From: Denitrobacterium detoxificans
GTDB lineage: Bacteria; Actinomycetota; Coriobacteriia; Coriobacteriales; Eggerthellaceae
Length of the DNA: 64,000 nt
Assembly (NCBI RefSeq): GCF_001643775.1
Contig: NZ_CP011402.1
Location: forward strand, 1,520,432-1,584,431
Reading direction: 5' to 3'
Shown here in pieces: positions 28,554-37,662 of this stretch. Position 1 is the stretch's first letter. Every line of letters starts with the position of its first letter. A program made the position numbers and the translations under genes. The notes under the pieces are model-generated. The model had not been told where the DNA came from, did no database searches, and was given only the letters and a program-made list of their open reading frames with translations.

Positions 28554-30113
28554 TTATTCGGCAGCGAGAATAGCGTCGACCAGCTCAGCCTTCTTCAGAC
28601 CCTTGACGTCGATGCCCATGCCCTCGGCCATTTCCTTCAGCTCGGCAACCTTCATCTTGTTGAGGGCCGTCTTGTTCGGCTTGTCGGAAGCGGCAGCTTC
28701 GGCCTTGGGCTCTTCGGCGGCAGCCTTCTTCTCGGCCTTCTTTTCAGCCTTGGGGGCAGCCTTCTTCTCGGCTTCTTCCGCAGCAACGCTGTTCAGCTTC
28801 TCGCCCGGCTTGAGCTCTTCGACCTTCATGCCTTCGATGATGGCATCGAGAGCACGGCTGCGGCGCATGCCCGCACGCAGGGAAGCGATGCGGCCAGCCT
28901 CGCGCCATTCGCGCTCGAGGGCAGCAGCGTCGTCGGAGCCAGCCTTTTCGAATTCAGCGGTGATTTCCTCATCGGTGATTTCGATCTTGGCGTTGCGAGC
29001 CCAGGCGTCGAGAGCAAGATCCTGCTCGGTGACATCCTTGGCCTGACGCTTCAGGTCGTCCTTGAAGGTGTCGGGGGTCATGCCCATCTGAGCCAGGTAG
29101 GCGTCGAAGGTCATGCCGGACTGCTGAATCTGCATGAAGAAGTTCTGCAGCAGGTTCTGCTCTTCCTGCTCGCACAGCGAGGCAGGAGCTTCGCCCTGCA
29201 GGCGCTCCTGGATGGCATACAGTGCTTCGTTCTCGCGCAGGCGAGGCATCATCTGGGACTTCTGATCCTTGATGCTATCGGCAACGCGGTTGCGCAGCTC
29301 TTCGACGCCACCTTCGAAGCCAGCCGTCTCGCGGGCCCACTCGTCGGTGATTTCGGGGAGGATGCGCTTCTTGACCTGGTTGACCGTGACCTCGAAGGCA
29401 ACCTTGCCCTTGGTGCCGGCAGCCATCATGGAAGGCTCGGCAGCCATGTCGATCTCGAAGGACTTGGAATCGCCCTTCTTCATGCCCACCAGTTCGGCGT
29501 CGAAGCTAGCGGGGAACAGGCCCTGACCAAGCTGGTACAGGCGAGATTCGCTCTCGAGCGACTCGATGGCGTTGCCCTCTTCGTCCTTGGCGGAGATGGC
29601 CAGCTCGGCGAAGCTCTCTTCCTTGAGCTTCGTGTTGGCGGCAGCATCTTCGAACGTGTAGTAATAATTACGCAGCTCTTCGATCTGGTCGTCGATTTCA
29701 GCGTCGGTGGCTTCCTCGGAGGGGAGCTTCACGGAAATCTGATCGTAGCTAGAAAGCTCGAATTCGGGGCGGGTCTCCACGGTGACGGTGAAGCTGAAGG
29801 GCTTGCCGGCTTCGACCATGGCCTCGGCGTCCTCGAACTTGGGCTGGCTGATGGCGATAAGGTCTTCAGCATCCATAGCCTGGGGATACAGCGAGTTCAG
29901 CACATCGTCGGTGACGGTGGCCACCACGGCTTCCTTGCCCAGCACGTTGTCGATGACGGGACGGGGAGCCTTGCCCTTGCGGAACCCGGGGAAATTGTAC
30001 TTGTACGCGAAGTCCTTGTACTGCTTCTTGATGCGCGCATCGACTTCCTTGGCGTCGATCGTGATCGTCAGCTTCTTCTGGTTGCCGTCCAGAGCCTGAA
30101 CTTTGGTTTCCAC
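28554..30113 (-). CDS. tig: Trigger factor with C-terminal SAP/Rho-N-like tail
   Basis: 519 residues from a GTG at 30113 preceded by GGAGG at 7 bases. The ribosome-binding domain contains the signature NFPGFRKGKAPRPVI (about residues 35-50). The FKBP-type domain and the helical C-terminal chaperone arms follow to about residue 435. A Lys/Ala/Glu-rich linker of about 40 residues then leads to a 38-residue helix-extended-helix segment (MKVAELKEMAEGMGIDV, then LKKAELVDAILAAE). That segment matches the pattern of SAP or Rho N-terminal domains, which trigger factors usually lack. It is a ribosome-associated folding chaperone, upstream of clpP-clpX as is common. Confidence 0.93.
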   Translation of the reverse strand: METKVQALDGNQKKLTITIDAKEVDARIKKQYKDFAYKYNFPGFRKGKAPRPVIDNVLGKEAVVATVTDDVLNSLYPQAMDAEDLIAISQPKFEDAEAMVEAGKPFSFTVTVETRPEFELSSYDQISVKLPSEEATDAEIDDQIEELRNYYYTFEDAAANTKLKEESFAELAISAKDEEGNAIESLESESRLYQLGQGLFPASFDAELVGMKKGDSKSFEIDMAAEPSMMAAGTKGKVAFEVTVNQVKKRILPEITDEWARETAGFEGGVEELRNRVADSIKDQKSQMMPRLRENEALYAIQERLQGEAPASLCEQEEQNLLQNFFMQIQQSGMTFDAYLAQMGMTPDTFKDDLKRQAKDVTEQDLALDAWARNAKIEITDEEITAEFEKAGSDDAAALEREWREAGRIASLRAGMRRSRALDAIIEGMKVEELKPGEKLNSVAAEEAEKKAAPKAEKKAEKKAAAEEPKAEAAASDKPNKTALNKMKVAELKEMAEGMGIDVKGLKKAELVDAILAAE

Positions 30114-30197
30114 TCGAAATCCTCCATCTGTTTTCTTAACCCAAGATGCGCATAAGCGCATTCGTGTACGTTTGTGCAGCTAAACGCTTTAATGTGT

Positions 30198-30282
30198 TGG
30201 TGCGGGTGAAAGGACTTGAACCTTCACGAGTTTCCCCACCAGAACCTAAATCTGGCGCGTCTGCCAATTCCGCCACACCCGC
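30198..30282 (-). tRNA. tRNA-Leu (anticodon TAG)
   Basis: 85 nt with an encoded CCA. The acceptor is GCGGGTG with its partner CACCCGC, the anticodon stem CCAGA/TCTGG encloses loop TTTAGGT, a long variable arm (GTGGGGAAACTCG region) is present, and the T loop is TTCAAGT. The long variable arm and anticodon TAG identify tRNA-Leu. It lies 85 bases before tig on the same strand. Confidence 0.97.
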
Positions 30283-30365
30283 GCGTATTCTGCCAACGCG
30301 CGTATACGATACCTGTCTTGGGGCGAAGGATACAAAAGATTGCAAAATAAACGCACGCGCCACAC

Positions 30366-30401
30366 AAAATAGCGGGGTGGCCGAAGCATTTCGACCACCC
30401 C
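30366..30401 (-). terminator. Terminator of the acyl-CoA ligase gene
   Basis: 12-bp stem (30374-30385 with 30390-30401; one G-U on the minus strand), GCAT loop, then GCTATTTT on the minus strand. Confidence 0.8.
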
Positions 30402-30427
30402 ACCCCATTGGCTCTTTTAAAGTTCGC

Positions 30428-32311
30428 CTAGTGCTCGCGGAACATGCCGCCCTTGGAATCGTCTTCCTGGCTGGCGCGCAGGGCTTCCTCGTCGGCGAAA
30501 ACCGTCTGGTTCACGCGGTCGGTAAGCTCCTTGGCCATTTCGCGCAACTTGTACTTCTGCACCTTCTTCGCCGGGTTCATGGGGAACTCGTCCACGAAGA
30601 ACACGCGCTTGGGCACCTTGAAGCGGGCGATGCGCGGGATGGCGTAGGCGCGAACGTCTTCCTCCGTCATGTCCTCGAAGCCAGGGCGCGTGCGGATGAA
30701 GGCACCCACGATCTCGCCCAGCTTCTCGTCGGGAATGCCGACGACCTGCGCATCGAGCACGCCCGGCATGGTGAGCAGGAAGTTCTCGACTTCCAGCGGG
30801 TAGATGTTCTCGCCGCCGCGGATGATCATGTCCTTGATGCGGCCAGTGACGCGGTAGTAGCCGTCTTCGTCGACCGTGCCCATGTCGCCCGAATGCAAGT
30901 AGCCGTCGGCGTCGATGGCCTCGGCCGTCTTGTCGGGCATCTTGTAGTAGCCCTTCATGACGTTATAGCCCTTGCAGCACAGCTCGCCATGCTCGCCGGG
31001 CGCGCACTCGTGGCCATCGTTCGGATCGACGACCTTCACGCTCACGGGCGGGTGCTTGCGACCCACCGTATGGCACTTGTGGTCGATGTCGTCGTCTACG
31101 CTCGTCTGCGTGAACACGGGGCTCGTTTCCGTGAGGCCGTAGCAGATGGTGATGTCCTTCATGTTCATCTTCTCGATGACCTCGGCCATGGTGGCGGGAG
31201 GACAGGGGCTACCAGCCATAATGCCCGTGCGCAGGCTGCTCATGTCGTACTGGCTGAAGTTCGGGTGATTCAGCTCGGCAATGTACATGGTGGGTACGCC
31301 ATAGACAGCCGTGGCCTTCTCGCGGTCGATGGCGCGCAGCACCATTTCCGCGTCGAAGCTCTCCACGCCCACGATGGTAGCGCGATGCGTGAGGATGGCC
31401 ATGATGCCCAGCACGCAACCAAAGCAATGGAAGTACGGTACGGGCAGGCAGACGCGGTCGTTCGGCGTGAGCTTCATGCCCTCGCCAATGAAGAAGCCAT
31501 CATTGAGGATGTTGCGATGCGTGAGCATAACGCCCTTGGGGAATCCCGTGGTGCCGCTCGTATACTGCATCATGACCACGTCGTTGTTGTCGAACGACTT
31601 CGTGACCTCGTACAGTTCCTCTTCCGCTACGTGCTGGCCCAGCAGAAGCAGCTCGGGTACGCTGTAGAACCCACGATGCTTTTCAGGCCCCATGTAGATG
31701 AGGTTCTTCAGGAACGGGTACTCTTCCGTGTTCAGGTAGCCACGCTGCTGCGTGAGCGACTCGGGAATGAGCTCGCGCACGATTTCCTTGTAGTCGATAT
31801 CGCGGAACGAGTCGATGATGCACAGCGCCTTCATGTCGCTCTGCTTGAGCACGTAGTCGAGTTCGTGGCTCTTGAACACGGGGTTCATGGTAACCATGAC
31901 CACGCCGATCTTCGCGCAGGCATACATGAACGTGACCCAGTCGGGCACGTTGCGCGCCCACACGCCCAGATGATCACCCGGACGCATGCCAATGTAGAGC
32001 ATGCCGCGCGCCAGGTTGTCGGTGCGCTCGTCGAATTCGGCGTACGTCCAACGCAGGTCGCGGTCGGGATACACCATGAACTCGTGATTGGGCTCGATTT
32101 CCGCACGTTCGCGCAAGTACTGGCCGATCGTCTTTTCGGAATGCATGGGGAAATCCTGGTCGCCCGGCAGCACCGGCGTACCATCGGCACGCGGAGACGG
32201 GTTGTCGAATTCCTTCTGCTGCTCGCGACGATGCGCGATTTCGGCCGGCGTCCAGCCGAATTCCTCACGCAGATGGTCGCGGTTGGTTTGCTTGTTCTGT
32301 TCTTCCGACAT
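30428..32311 (-). CDS. AMP-forming acyl-CoA synthetase
   Basis: 627 residues from the ATG at 32311 (GGGGAGAA ribosome site). The adenylate-forming motifs are the P-loop [11 protein letters not shown], the core YGLTETSP, the hinge region [16 protein letters not shown] and the C-terminal catalytic Lys in [13 protein letters not shown]. It activates a carboxylic acid as an acyl-AMP and transfers it to CoA. The resemblance is to medium/long-chain fatty-acid and aromatic-acid ligases; the substrate is unknown. It starts 14 bases after the HTH-cupin regulator gene, which probably controls this operon. Confidence 0.9.
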   Translation of the reverse strand: MSEEQNKQTNRDHLREEFGWTPAEIAHRREQQKEFDNPSPRADGTPVLPGDQDFPMHSEKTIGQYLRERAEIEPNHEFMVYPDRDLRWTYAEFDERTDNLARGMLYIGMRPGDHLGVWARNVPDWVTFMYACAKIGVVMVTMNPVFKSHELDYVLKQSDMKALCIIDSFRDIDYKEIVRELIPESLTQQRGYLNTEEYPFLKNLIYMGPEKHRGFYSVPELLLLGQHVAEEELYEVTKSFDNNDVVMMQYTSGTTGFPKGVMLTHRNILNDGFFIGEGMKLTPNDRVCLPVPYFHCFGCVLGIMAILTHRATIVGVESFDAEMVLRAIDREKATAVYGVPTMYIAELNHPNFSQYDMSSLRTGIMAGSPCPPATMAEVIEKMNMKDITICYGLTETSPVFTQTSVDDDIDHKCHTVGRKHPPVSVKVVDPNDGHECAPGEHGELCCKGYNVMKGYYKMPDKTAEAIDADGYLHSGDMGTVDEDGYYRVTGRIKDMIIRGGENIYPLEVENFLLTMPGVLDAQVVGIPDEKLGEIVGAFIRTRPGFEDMTEEDVRAYAIPRIARFKVPKRVFFVDEFPMNPAKKVQKYKLREMAKELTDRVNQTVFADEEALRASQEDDSKGGMFREH

Positions 32312-32325
32312 GGTTCTCCCCAGCC

Positions 32326-32904
32326 CTACACCGGCGTGTACACGCACGCCAGGAACTTCGCCGTCTGACCCTTATGGGCGCGCACCTGATGAGGCACGAT
32401 GGAGTCGTAATAGATGGACTCGCCCGGATGCAGCACGTAAAGTTCCTTGCCATACTCGATTTCCACTTCGCCTTCCAGGCCGAAGAGGAATTCCTCGCCT
32501 TCGTGGCCCACCAGCTTGTGATCGAGCTCGCCCGAGGGGGAGATGGTGATGATAAAAGGATCCATGTGGCGCGAGGGATGGCCCGCGGCCAGGCTGAAGT
32601 AGGAAAGGTCGCCGGCATCGCTGGCGGTTTCCAGGCTCTTCATGCGCACGACTTCCTTCATCTGCGACTGCGAGATGTAGGCAGGGCCCAGATTGTCGTC
32701 ATCGTCCATGAGCGTGCCCAGGCGAACGCCCAGGGCGCGGGTAATCTTAATAAGCGGGGCAAGCGACGGGGGCAATTCGCCAGCCTCAAGGCCCTGGATG
32801 GTCGCAAGATCGGCACCGGTGCGATCAGCAAGATCCTGCTGAGAGAGATGGTGCGCTTCGCGCAGCGTGGTGATTTTAGCGCCGAGCTTGTTTTCTTCGG
32901 TCAT
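32326..32904 (-). CDS. XRE-family regulator with cupin domain
   Basis: 192 residues from the ATG at 32904, which has a near-perfect GAGGAGG ribosome site. A helix-turn-helix of XRE type covers about residues 8-62 ([21 protein letters not shown]). A cupin_2 fold at about 105-190 shows [16 protein letters not shown] and [17 protein letters not shown]. Proteins of this design sense a small molecule in the cupin and often control the adjacent gene. Here that is the acyl-CoA ligase, which suggests a carboxylate or acyl ligand. A small hairpin (32938-32954) lies in the leader. Confidence 0.9.
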   Translation of the reverse strand: MTEENKLGAKITTLREAHHLSQQDLADRTGADLATIQGLEAGELPPSLAPLIKITRALGVRLGTLMDDDDNLGPAYISQSQMKEVVRMKSLETASDAGDLSYFSLAAGHPSRHMDPFIITISPSGELDHKLVGHEGEEFLFGLEGEVEIEYGKELYVLHPGESIYYDSIVPHQVRAHKGQTAKFLACVYTPV

Positions 32905-33049
32905 CCTGAACCTCCTCATTTGTAGCCGGGAACCGGCCCACCGCCCTTCGGTGGTTTTGCACATTCTAGTGCTTACTGGTACAGCTTACCGCAATTACAC
33001 AATACTATCGCAGACTAAAGTACGAAATACCGATGCCATCCATGTAGAT

Positions 33050-33065
33050 GCGAGAATGTTCTCGC
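33050..33065. promoter_or_regulatory. Palindrome upstream of serC
   Basis: GCGAGAATGTTCTCGC is a perfect 7-bp inverted repeat around TG, about 90 bases before the serC start and in the divergent region with the HTH-cupin gene. It could be an operator for either side. Confidence 0.4.
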
Positions 33066-33152
33066 CGAACAGGCAGAAAGTCATCCGCACGCGCCCCAGA
33101 GAGTGCTACAGTCGTTGAAACCTATTGAGCCAACCGATGCGAAGGAGGGTAC

Positions 33153-34241
33153 ATGCCACGCGTTTACAATTTCTCGGCCGGACCGGCAATTCTGCCTGAG
33201 CCCGTGCTCGCCCAGGCGGCAGCCGACATGATGGATTACCAGGGGTGCGGCATGTCAGTGATGGAAATGAGCCATCGCTCCCCCGCCTTCCAGGGCATCA
33301 TCGACACTGCCGAAGCCGACCTGCGCGACCTTATGGGCATTCCCGAAAACTACGACGTGCTGTTCCTGCAAGGCGGCGACAGCCTGCAGTTTGCCGCGGT
33401 GCCCATGAACCTGGCGCTTGCCAAGCATGGCGTGGCCGACTACATCGTCACGGGTCAGTGGTCGAAGAAGGCGCAGCAGGAAGCAGCGCGTTTCATCGAC
33501 GCGCGCATCGTGGCAACCGGCGCCGAGGACAACTTCAGCCATCTGCCCGACTGCTCCGACCTCCCCCTTTCGGAAGACGCCGATTATGTGTACCTGTGCC
33601 AAAACGAAACGGTGCATGGCCTGCGCTTCGCCCAACTGCCCGACACGAAGGGCAAGGTGCTCGTAAGCGACCAGAGCAGTATGTTCCTTTCCGAACCCGT
33701 TGACGTAAGCCAGTTCGGCCTCATCCACGCAGGCGTTCAGAAGAACGTGGGGCCCGCAGGCGTGCAGATCGTCATCGTACGCCACGACCTGGTACCCGAA
33801 GGCGACATCGACGGCGTGCCCGTCATGATGAACTACAAGACGCACGTGGACAAGAAGAGCCTGTACAACACTCCCCCGTGCTGGAATATCTACATGTGCG
33901 GCTTGGTGTTCAAGCATCTGAAGGAACTGGGCGGTCTGGAAGCCGTGCAGAAGATGAACCAGGAAAAGGCTCAGCTGCTCTACGACGCCATCGACGAAAG
34001 CGCGCTGTTCAAGGGCGTAGCCGCGAAGGAAGACCGCAGCATGATGAACGTCTGCTTCGTTACGGGCGATGCCGACCTCGACGCGAAGTTCGCCAAGGAA
34101 GCCACCGCCGCAGGCCTTACGAACCTGAAGGGCCATCGCAGCGTAGGTGGCCTGCGTGCGAGCATCTACAATGCCATGCCGCGCAAGGGCGTGGAAGCGC
34201 TCATCGCCTTCATGAAGGACTTCGAGGTTCAGAACCGCTAA
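33153..34241 (+). CDS. serC: Phosphoserine aminotransferase
   Basis: 362 residues, full length. It opens with YNFSAGPAILPEPVL. The PLP lysine is Lys197 in IHAGVQKNVG, and HRSVGGLRASIYNA near the end is the phosphate-binding region. It converts phosphohydroxypyruvate to phosphoserine. The ribosome site is GAAGGAGGG. A strong terminator follows. No serA or serB neighbour is present. Confidence 0.97.
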   Translation: MPRVYNFSAGPAILPEPVLAQAAADMMDYQGCGMSVMEMSHRSPAFQGIIDTAEADLRDLMGIPENYDVLFLQGGDSLQFAAVPMNLALAKHGVADYIVTGQWSKKAQQEAARFIDARIVATGAEDNFSHLPDCSDLPLSEDADYVYLCQNETVHGLRFAQLPDTKGKVLVSDQSSMFLSEPVDVSQFGLIHAGVQKNVGPAGVQIVIVRHDLVPEGDIDGVPVMMNYKTHVDKKSLYNTPPCWNIYMCGLVFKHLKELGGLEAVQKMNQEKAQLLYDAIDESALFKGVAAKEDRSMMNVCFVTGDADLDAKFAKEATAAGLTNLKGHRSVGGLRASIYNAMPRKGVEALIAFMKDFEVQNR

Positions 34242-34266
34242 GCGCAACCCAAAACCCAACACGAGA

Positions 34267-34295
34267 AACGCCGCTCCGATTGGGGCGGCGTTTTT
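34267..34295 (+). terminator. Terminator of serC
   Basis: 11-bp GC-rich stem (34267-34277 with 34282-34292; one G-U), GATT loop, and a TTTTT run. Confidence 0.9.
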
Positions 34296-34304
34296 GCTGG
34301 AAGC

Positions 34305-34447
34305 GGGTGACAGGGGGACGGTTCTACTGTCACCCCTCGAAATCGCGTATCACCGTTCAACTAGGTAAAAGGGATGACAGGATAACCGTCCCCCTGTCAC
34401 CCTTACTACCCGACTAAGGTGACAGAAGGTACGTCCCCCTGTCACCC
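34305..34447. repeat. Cluster of three REP-like palindromic units
   Basis: Three related imperfect palindromes each combine GGTGACAG, a block GGGGGACG and a closing CTGTCACC. Unit A is 34305-34335 (forward), unit B 34371-34402 and unit C 34418-34447 (both inverted). The arms GGGTGACAG and CTGTCACCC pair over 9 bases in unit A. Units of this kind are mobilised in other bacteria by REP-associated tyrosine transposases; no such gene is in this window. Unit C supplies the stop codon of the neighbouring methyltransferase gene (34442-34444). Confidence 0.75.
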
Positions 34448-35503
34448 TGCGCGCTTCACCAGGAAGCAGCGGTGAATCTTGGGATTGCGCTCGAAATCGT
34501 GTGGGATGGTCTGTTCGCTTATGTCCTGCACGGAAAGCCCCGCCGCATCAAGCGCCGCGGCATCGATTTTGAACCCGCGCAGGTTGCAGCTGAATACGAT
34601 GGTGCCCTCGGGCTTCAGCACGCGTGCGATAGCCTGCAGGAGCTTGGCATGATCGCGCTGCACGTCCCACGTGCGCTCGCCCATGGCCTTGCCGTTGCTG
34701 AACGTGGGCGGATCGCAGAACACCAGGTCGTAGCGATGTGAGGTGGCAGCCTCCTGCACGATCCAACTAGTGACGTCGGCACGCACGAAATGATGCGGCG
34801 CACCCGTGAAGCCATTGCGCTGCATGTTGCGCCGCGCGCGGTCCAAATACGTTTGCGACATATCGACGGTCGTCGTGGAAAACGCCCCGCCGCCAGCCGC
34901 ATGCAGCGTAGCCGTACCCGTGTACGAGAACAGGTTCAGAAAGCGCGCACCTTCCGCCATCTTCCCCACCATCTGACGCGTCACGCGATGATCCAGGAAC
35001 AAGCCCGTGTCCAAATACCCTGAGAAATCGAGTTCGACCAGGTAATCAGTCTGCTTCAGATAATCGGGCTCGGTGGTGAACGCCACGTGCGATTCGTGCT
35101 GCTCATGCGTGTACTGACCACCACCCTTGGCCTTGCGGCGCTGCTTGGCGAACACGTTTTCGGCGGGAACGTCGAGCGCGAAGGGAACCACGGCGAGCAC
35201 GTCTTCGAAACGCACCGCTGCCTCGTCTTCGCCGATGGATGCAGGGGCCCGATACTCGGCTACCACGCAATAGCGATTGCCTTCCGACTCGCCCTTGCCC
35301 TCGAAGAGCTCGATGGCCACGTTGTACTCGGGAATATCGGCGTCGTACACGCGATAGCAGGCAATATGCTCGCGCTTTGCCCACTTGCGGCGTTCCTTGG
35401 CCACCTTGCGCACGCGATCGACGAACTGGCGCACCTTCGCATCATTCACCTCGACCACATGCTCGGCTCCACCATGGGCGTCGGGTACGGAAATCGTGGG
35501 CAT
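34442..35503 (-). CDS. Class I rRNA methyltransferase, stand-alone RlmK-like
   Basis: 353 residues from the ATG at 35503, chosen for AAGGAG at 6 bases. An N-terminal RNA-binding region (KWAKREHIACYRVYDADIPEYNV) matches the C-terminal half (RlmK part) of E. coli RlmL. The SAM fold shows FLNLFSYTGTATLHAA and the N6/N7-type motif DPPTFSNG. RlmK makes m7G in 23S rRNA. Here that module stands without the RlmL half, so the target nucleotide is uncertain. The TGA stop falls inside a REP-like unit. Confidence 0.8.
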   Translation of the reverse strand: MPTISVPDAHGGAEHVVEVNDAKVRQFVDRVRKVAKERRKWAKREHIACYRVYDADIPEYNVAIELFEGKGESEGNRYCVVAEYRAPASIGEDEAAVRFEDVLAVVPFALDVPAENVFAKQRRKAKGGGQYTHEQHESHVAFTTEPDYLKQTDYLVELDFSGYLDTGLFLDHRVTRQMVGKMAEGARFLNLFSYTGTATLHAAGGGAFSTTTVDMSQTYLDRARRNMQRNGFTGAPHHFVRADVTSWIVQEAATSHRYDLVFCDPPTFSNGKAMGERTWDVQRDHAKLLQAIARVLKPEGTIVFSCNLRGFKIDAAALDAAGLSVQDISEQTIPHDFERNPKIHRCFLVKRAG

Positions 35504-35542
35504 ACCGGCTCCTTGCAGTACGGGCGCCCCAGGCGCAGCTAA

Positions 35543-35600
35543 CAAAAGAAAAGCTGGCATTCCGACAGGCACGAACAATGCCATACCGCGGAATGCCAGC
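35543..35600 (-). terminator. Terminator of rpoD
   Basis: Perfect 12-bp stem (35553-35564 with 35589-35600), 24-base loop, followed on the minus strand by TTTTCTTTTG. Confidence 0.8.
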
Positions 35601-35620
35601 GAAAAAGCGAAAGCGGAAGA

Positions 35621-36829
35621 TTAATCCTCCAGGTAATCCTTCAGCTTCGAGCTGCGGCTGGGATGACGCAGCTTGGCGAGCGTCTTGCTCTCGATCTGGC
35701 GAATGCGCTCACGCGTAACGCCAAATTCCCTGCCCACTTCTTCCAGCGTGCGGGGATGGCCGTCCTGCAGGCCGAAGCGCAACATGATGACCTTGCGCTC
35801 GCGCTCTGCCAGGCCATCGAGCACCTTCGTGAGCTGTTCCTGCAGCATGCTGAAGCTCGCGGCATCGGGCGGCACGATGGCGGCATCGTCTTCAATGAAG
35901 TCGCCCAGCTGGCTGTCTTCTTCCTCGCCGATAGGCGTTTCCAGGGAAACGGGCTCCTGGCTGATCTTCTGGATTTCGCGCACGCGATCGGGCGTGAGAT
36001 CCATTTCCTCGGCGATTTCTTCCGGGGTTGGCTCGCGACCAAGATCCTGCAGCAGACGACGCTGGATGCGCACGAGCTTGTTGATGGTTTCCACCATGTG
36101 CACGGGAATGCGGATGGTGCGGGCCTGGTCGGCGATAGCACGCGTAATGGCCTGGCGAATCCACCAGGTAGCATACGTGGAGAACTTGAAGCCCTTCGTG
36201 TAGTCGAACTTTTCGACGGCGCGAATGAGGCCCAGGTTGCCTTCCTGAATGAGGTCGAGGAAGAGCATGCCACGACCCACGTAGCGCTTCGCGATGGAAA
36301 CGACCAGACGCAGGTTGGCTTCGATGAGCTGCTGCTTGGCGTCGAGGCCCACCTGCTCGATGCGAGTGAGGCGACGGCGCTCGCGGCGCTCGAGCTCGAT
36401 GCCCTCGGCTTCAGCTGCCTCGAGCTTTTCGGTGGCTTCCACGCCAGCTTCGATCTTCATGGCGAGGTCGATTTCCTCGGAGGCATTCAGCAGAGGAACC
36501 TTGCCAATTTCCTTCAGGTACATGCGCACCGGATCGCCGGTGAGCAATGCGACGGAGGTATCGGAGGAACGACGGCCGCGGCCCGTGCGCGAACGCGCAT
36601 GCGTCACCTTCGGGAGGTTGACGTTCGTAGTTGCCTTGAGTTCTTCCTCGGGGATACCTTCGAGCAGGTCGTCGCCATCCTTGTCAAGCGAATCCTCGCT
36701 CGACACGCCCTCGTCTTCGGGAGCTTCGTCGGTTACCGTTTCGGGTGCTTCGACGTCTTCCAGATCGATGGACTCTTCATGCTCGACATCTAGCGCTTTT
36801 TCAGAAGTTTTACGAGAGGCTGCTGCCAC
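35621..36829 (-). CDS. rpoD: Primary sigma factor RpoD (sigma-70)
   Basis: 402 residues from a GTG at 36829 preceded by GAAGGGAG; an earlier in-frame GTG at 36868 has no ribosome site. An acidic N-terminal region of about 90 residues is followed by region 1.2 ([16 protein letters not shown]), region 2 ([33 protein letters not shown]), region 3, and region 4 with the helix-turn-helix ([20 protein letters not shown]). It directs RNA polymerase to housekeeping promoters. A strong terminator follows. Confidence 0.97.
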   Translation of the reverse strand: MAAASRKTSEKALDVEHEESIDLEDVEAPETVTDEAPEDEGVSSEDSLDKDGDDLLEGIPEEELKATTNVNLPKVTHARSRTGRGRRSSDTSVALLTGDPVRMYLKEIGKVPLLNASEEIDLAMKIEAGVEATEKLEAAEAEGIELERRERRRLTRIEQVGLDAKQQLIEANLRLVVSIAKRYVGRGMLFLDLIQEGNLGLIRAVEKFDYTKGFKFSTYATWWIRQAITRAIADQARTIRIPVHMVETINKLVRIQRRLLQDLGREPTPEEIAEEMDLTPDRVREIQKISQEPVSLETPIGEEEDSQLGDFIEDDAAIVPPDAASFSMLQEQLTKVLDGLAERERKVIMLRFGLQDGHPRTLEEVGREFGVTRERIRQIESKTLAKLRHPSRSSKLKDYLED

Positions 36830-36858
36830 GTTACTCCCTTCACAGCTGTTTTTACCAA

Positions 36859-36879
36859 CCCTGTTCACGTGAAACAGGG
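36859..36879. promoter_or_regulatory. parS-like palindrome upstream of rpoD
   Basis: Inverted arms CCCTGTT and AACAGGG flank CACGTGA. On the minus strand the core reads TGTTTCACGTGAACA, one base short of the 16-base ParB site consensus TGTTTCACGTGAAACA. It lies 30-50 bases upstream of the rpoD start. Confidence 0.35.
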
Positions 36880-37017
36880 CATAGAGATACAGCAGAATAC
36901 TTTACCACACTTGTACCGTTTTCCGCCCGTCGCGCGACAAGAACATCACAGTCTTGCAGGTCTGTTCCGGTTGCGGGTCCATCCCCGGGGCATCCCGAGT
37001 CGTTCCAGGCCGTCCCG

Positions 37018-37260
37018 GGGACCCCGAGGGGCGAAGCCCGCTGGCGCACCGCTCCGCTGCTCGCGTGGTTTCGGCCCCGCACGGGCCGAAACCTACGCTC
37101 GTGCGCTGCGCTGGTTCATGCTTTTACTGGGCGCTGTTCGGGATGGGGCCTTCGAGTTGCGTGAGGCTTCGCCTCCCGCCCTCGCCGGCCCCATCCCGAA
37201 CGTAGCGCCTTTTAGAATGCTTTCACAGTGTCGCCTGCGGGCTTCGCCCCTCGGGGTCCC
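37018..37260. repeat. Nested inverted-repeat element, 243 bp
   Basis: The outer arms are a perfect 24-bp inverted repeat (37018-37041 with 37237-37260). Inside lie a perfect 11-bp hairpin (37067-37077 with 37083-37093), a perfect 15-bp inverted repeat (37136-37150 with 37187-37201), and within its loop a 5-bp hairpin (37163-37167 with 37171-37175). The nested arrangement would fold into a long branched structure in RNA or a cruciform in DNA. Confidence 0.85.
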
Positions 37261-37357
37261 ACTGCCACGATCGGGTAAACCCGCCGTGCTCGGCTTCGCC
37301 TTTGCACGGCGCAGCGGCGGGTACGGGTCGCAAGCATCAGGGGCTGGAACTCGATTC

Positions 37358-37662
37358 GCTTCGCTCGGCTGCGCCTTTGCTCAGCCGCATGACGGTACGG
37401 GCAGGAACCGAAGTGGTTGGGGCCTTACCTGCTTCGCTCGGCTGCGCCTTTGCTCAGCCGCATTGAATCGGGGTCGACAACGTTAAGGCCGATCGTGCAT
37501 CTGCCTTTTGTACTTCTGGGGTTGGGGAACCCGTTTCCATCCCGAAAACGTTATGGGTTGGGGTTCTTGCGCAGCCGCGATGACAATGGGGCCGACAGCG
37601 TTAGTTCCGATCGCGCATCTGCCGTTTGTACTTCTGGGGTTGGGGAACCCGTTTCCATCCCG
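37358..37662. repeat. Array of degenerate direct repeats
   Basis: An identical 33-bp unit occurs at 37358-37390 and 37431-37463, and contains the small hairpin CGGCTG...CAGCCG. A 70-bp unit occurs at 37475-37544 and 37593-37662 with 64 of 70 bases identical and the last 38 fully identical. The alignment extends upstream of each 70-bp unit into the CAGCCGC motif, so the array appears to be successive degenerate copies of one longer unit. Confidence 0.85.

Noticed and set aside
30198-30282. tRNA-Leu as an integration site for a mobile element
   Set aside because: No integrase gene or duplicated tRNA 3' end was found near it; neighbours are ordinary housekeeping genes.
33050-33065. SOS (LexA) box upstream of serC
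   Set aside because: The half-sites GAGAA/TTCTC do not match the GAAC-N4-GTTC actinobacterial/Bacillus consensus, and serC is not an SOS gene; kept only as an unassigned palindrome.
35504-35584. 27-residue N-terminal extension of the RlmK-like methyltransferase
   Set aside because: The upstream ATG has no ribosome site and lies in the rpoD terminator, while the ATG at 35503 has AAGGAG at ideal spacing.
36869-37486. 205-codon plus-strand frame in the gene-free region
   Set aside because: It is driven by GC-rich repeats and inverted repeats; the translation is low complexity and has no supported start.
37475-37662. CRISPR array
   Set aside because: Only two long, imperfect 70-bp units are present, with spacing and length wrong for CRISPR, and no cas genes.
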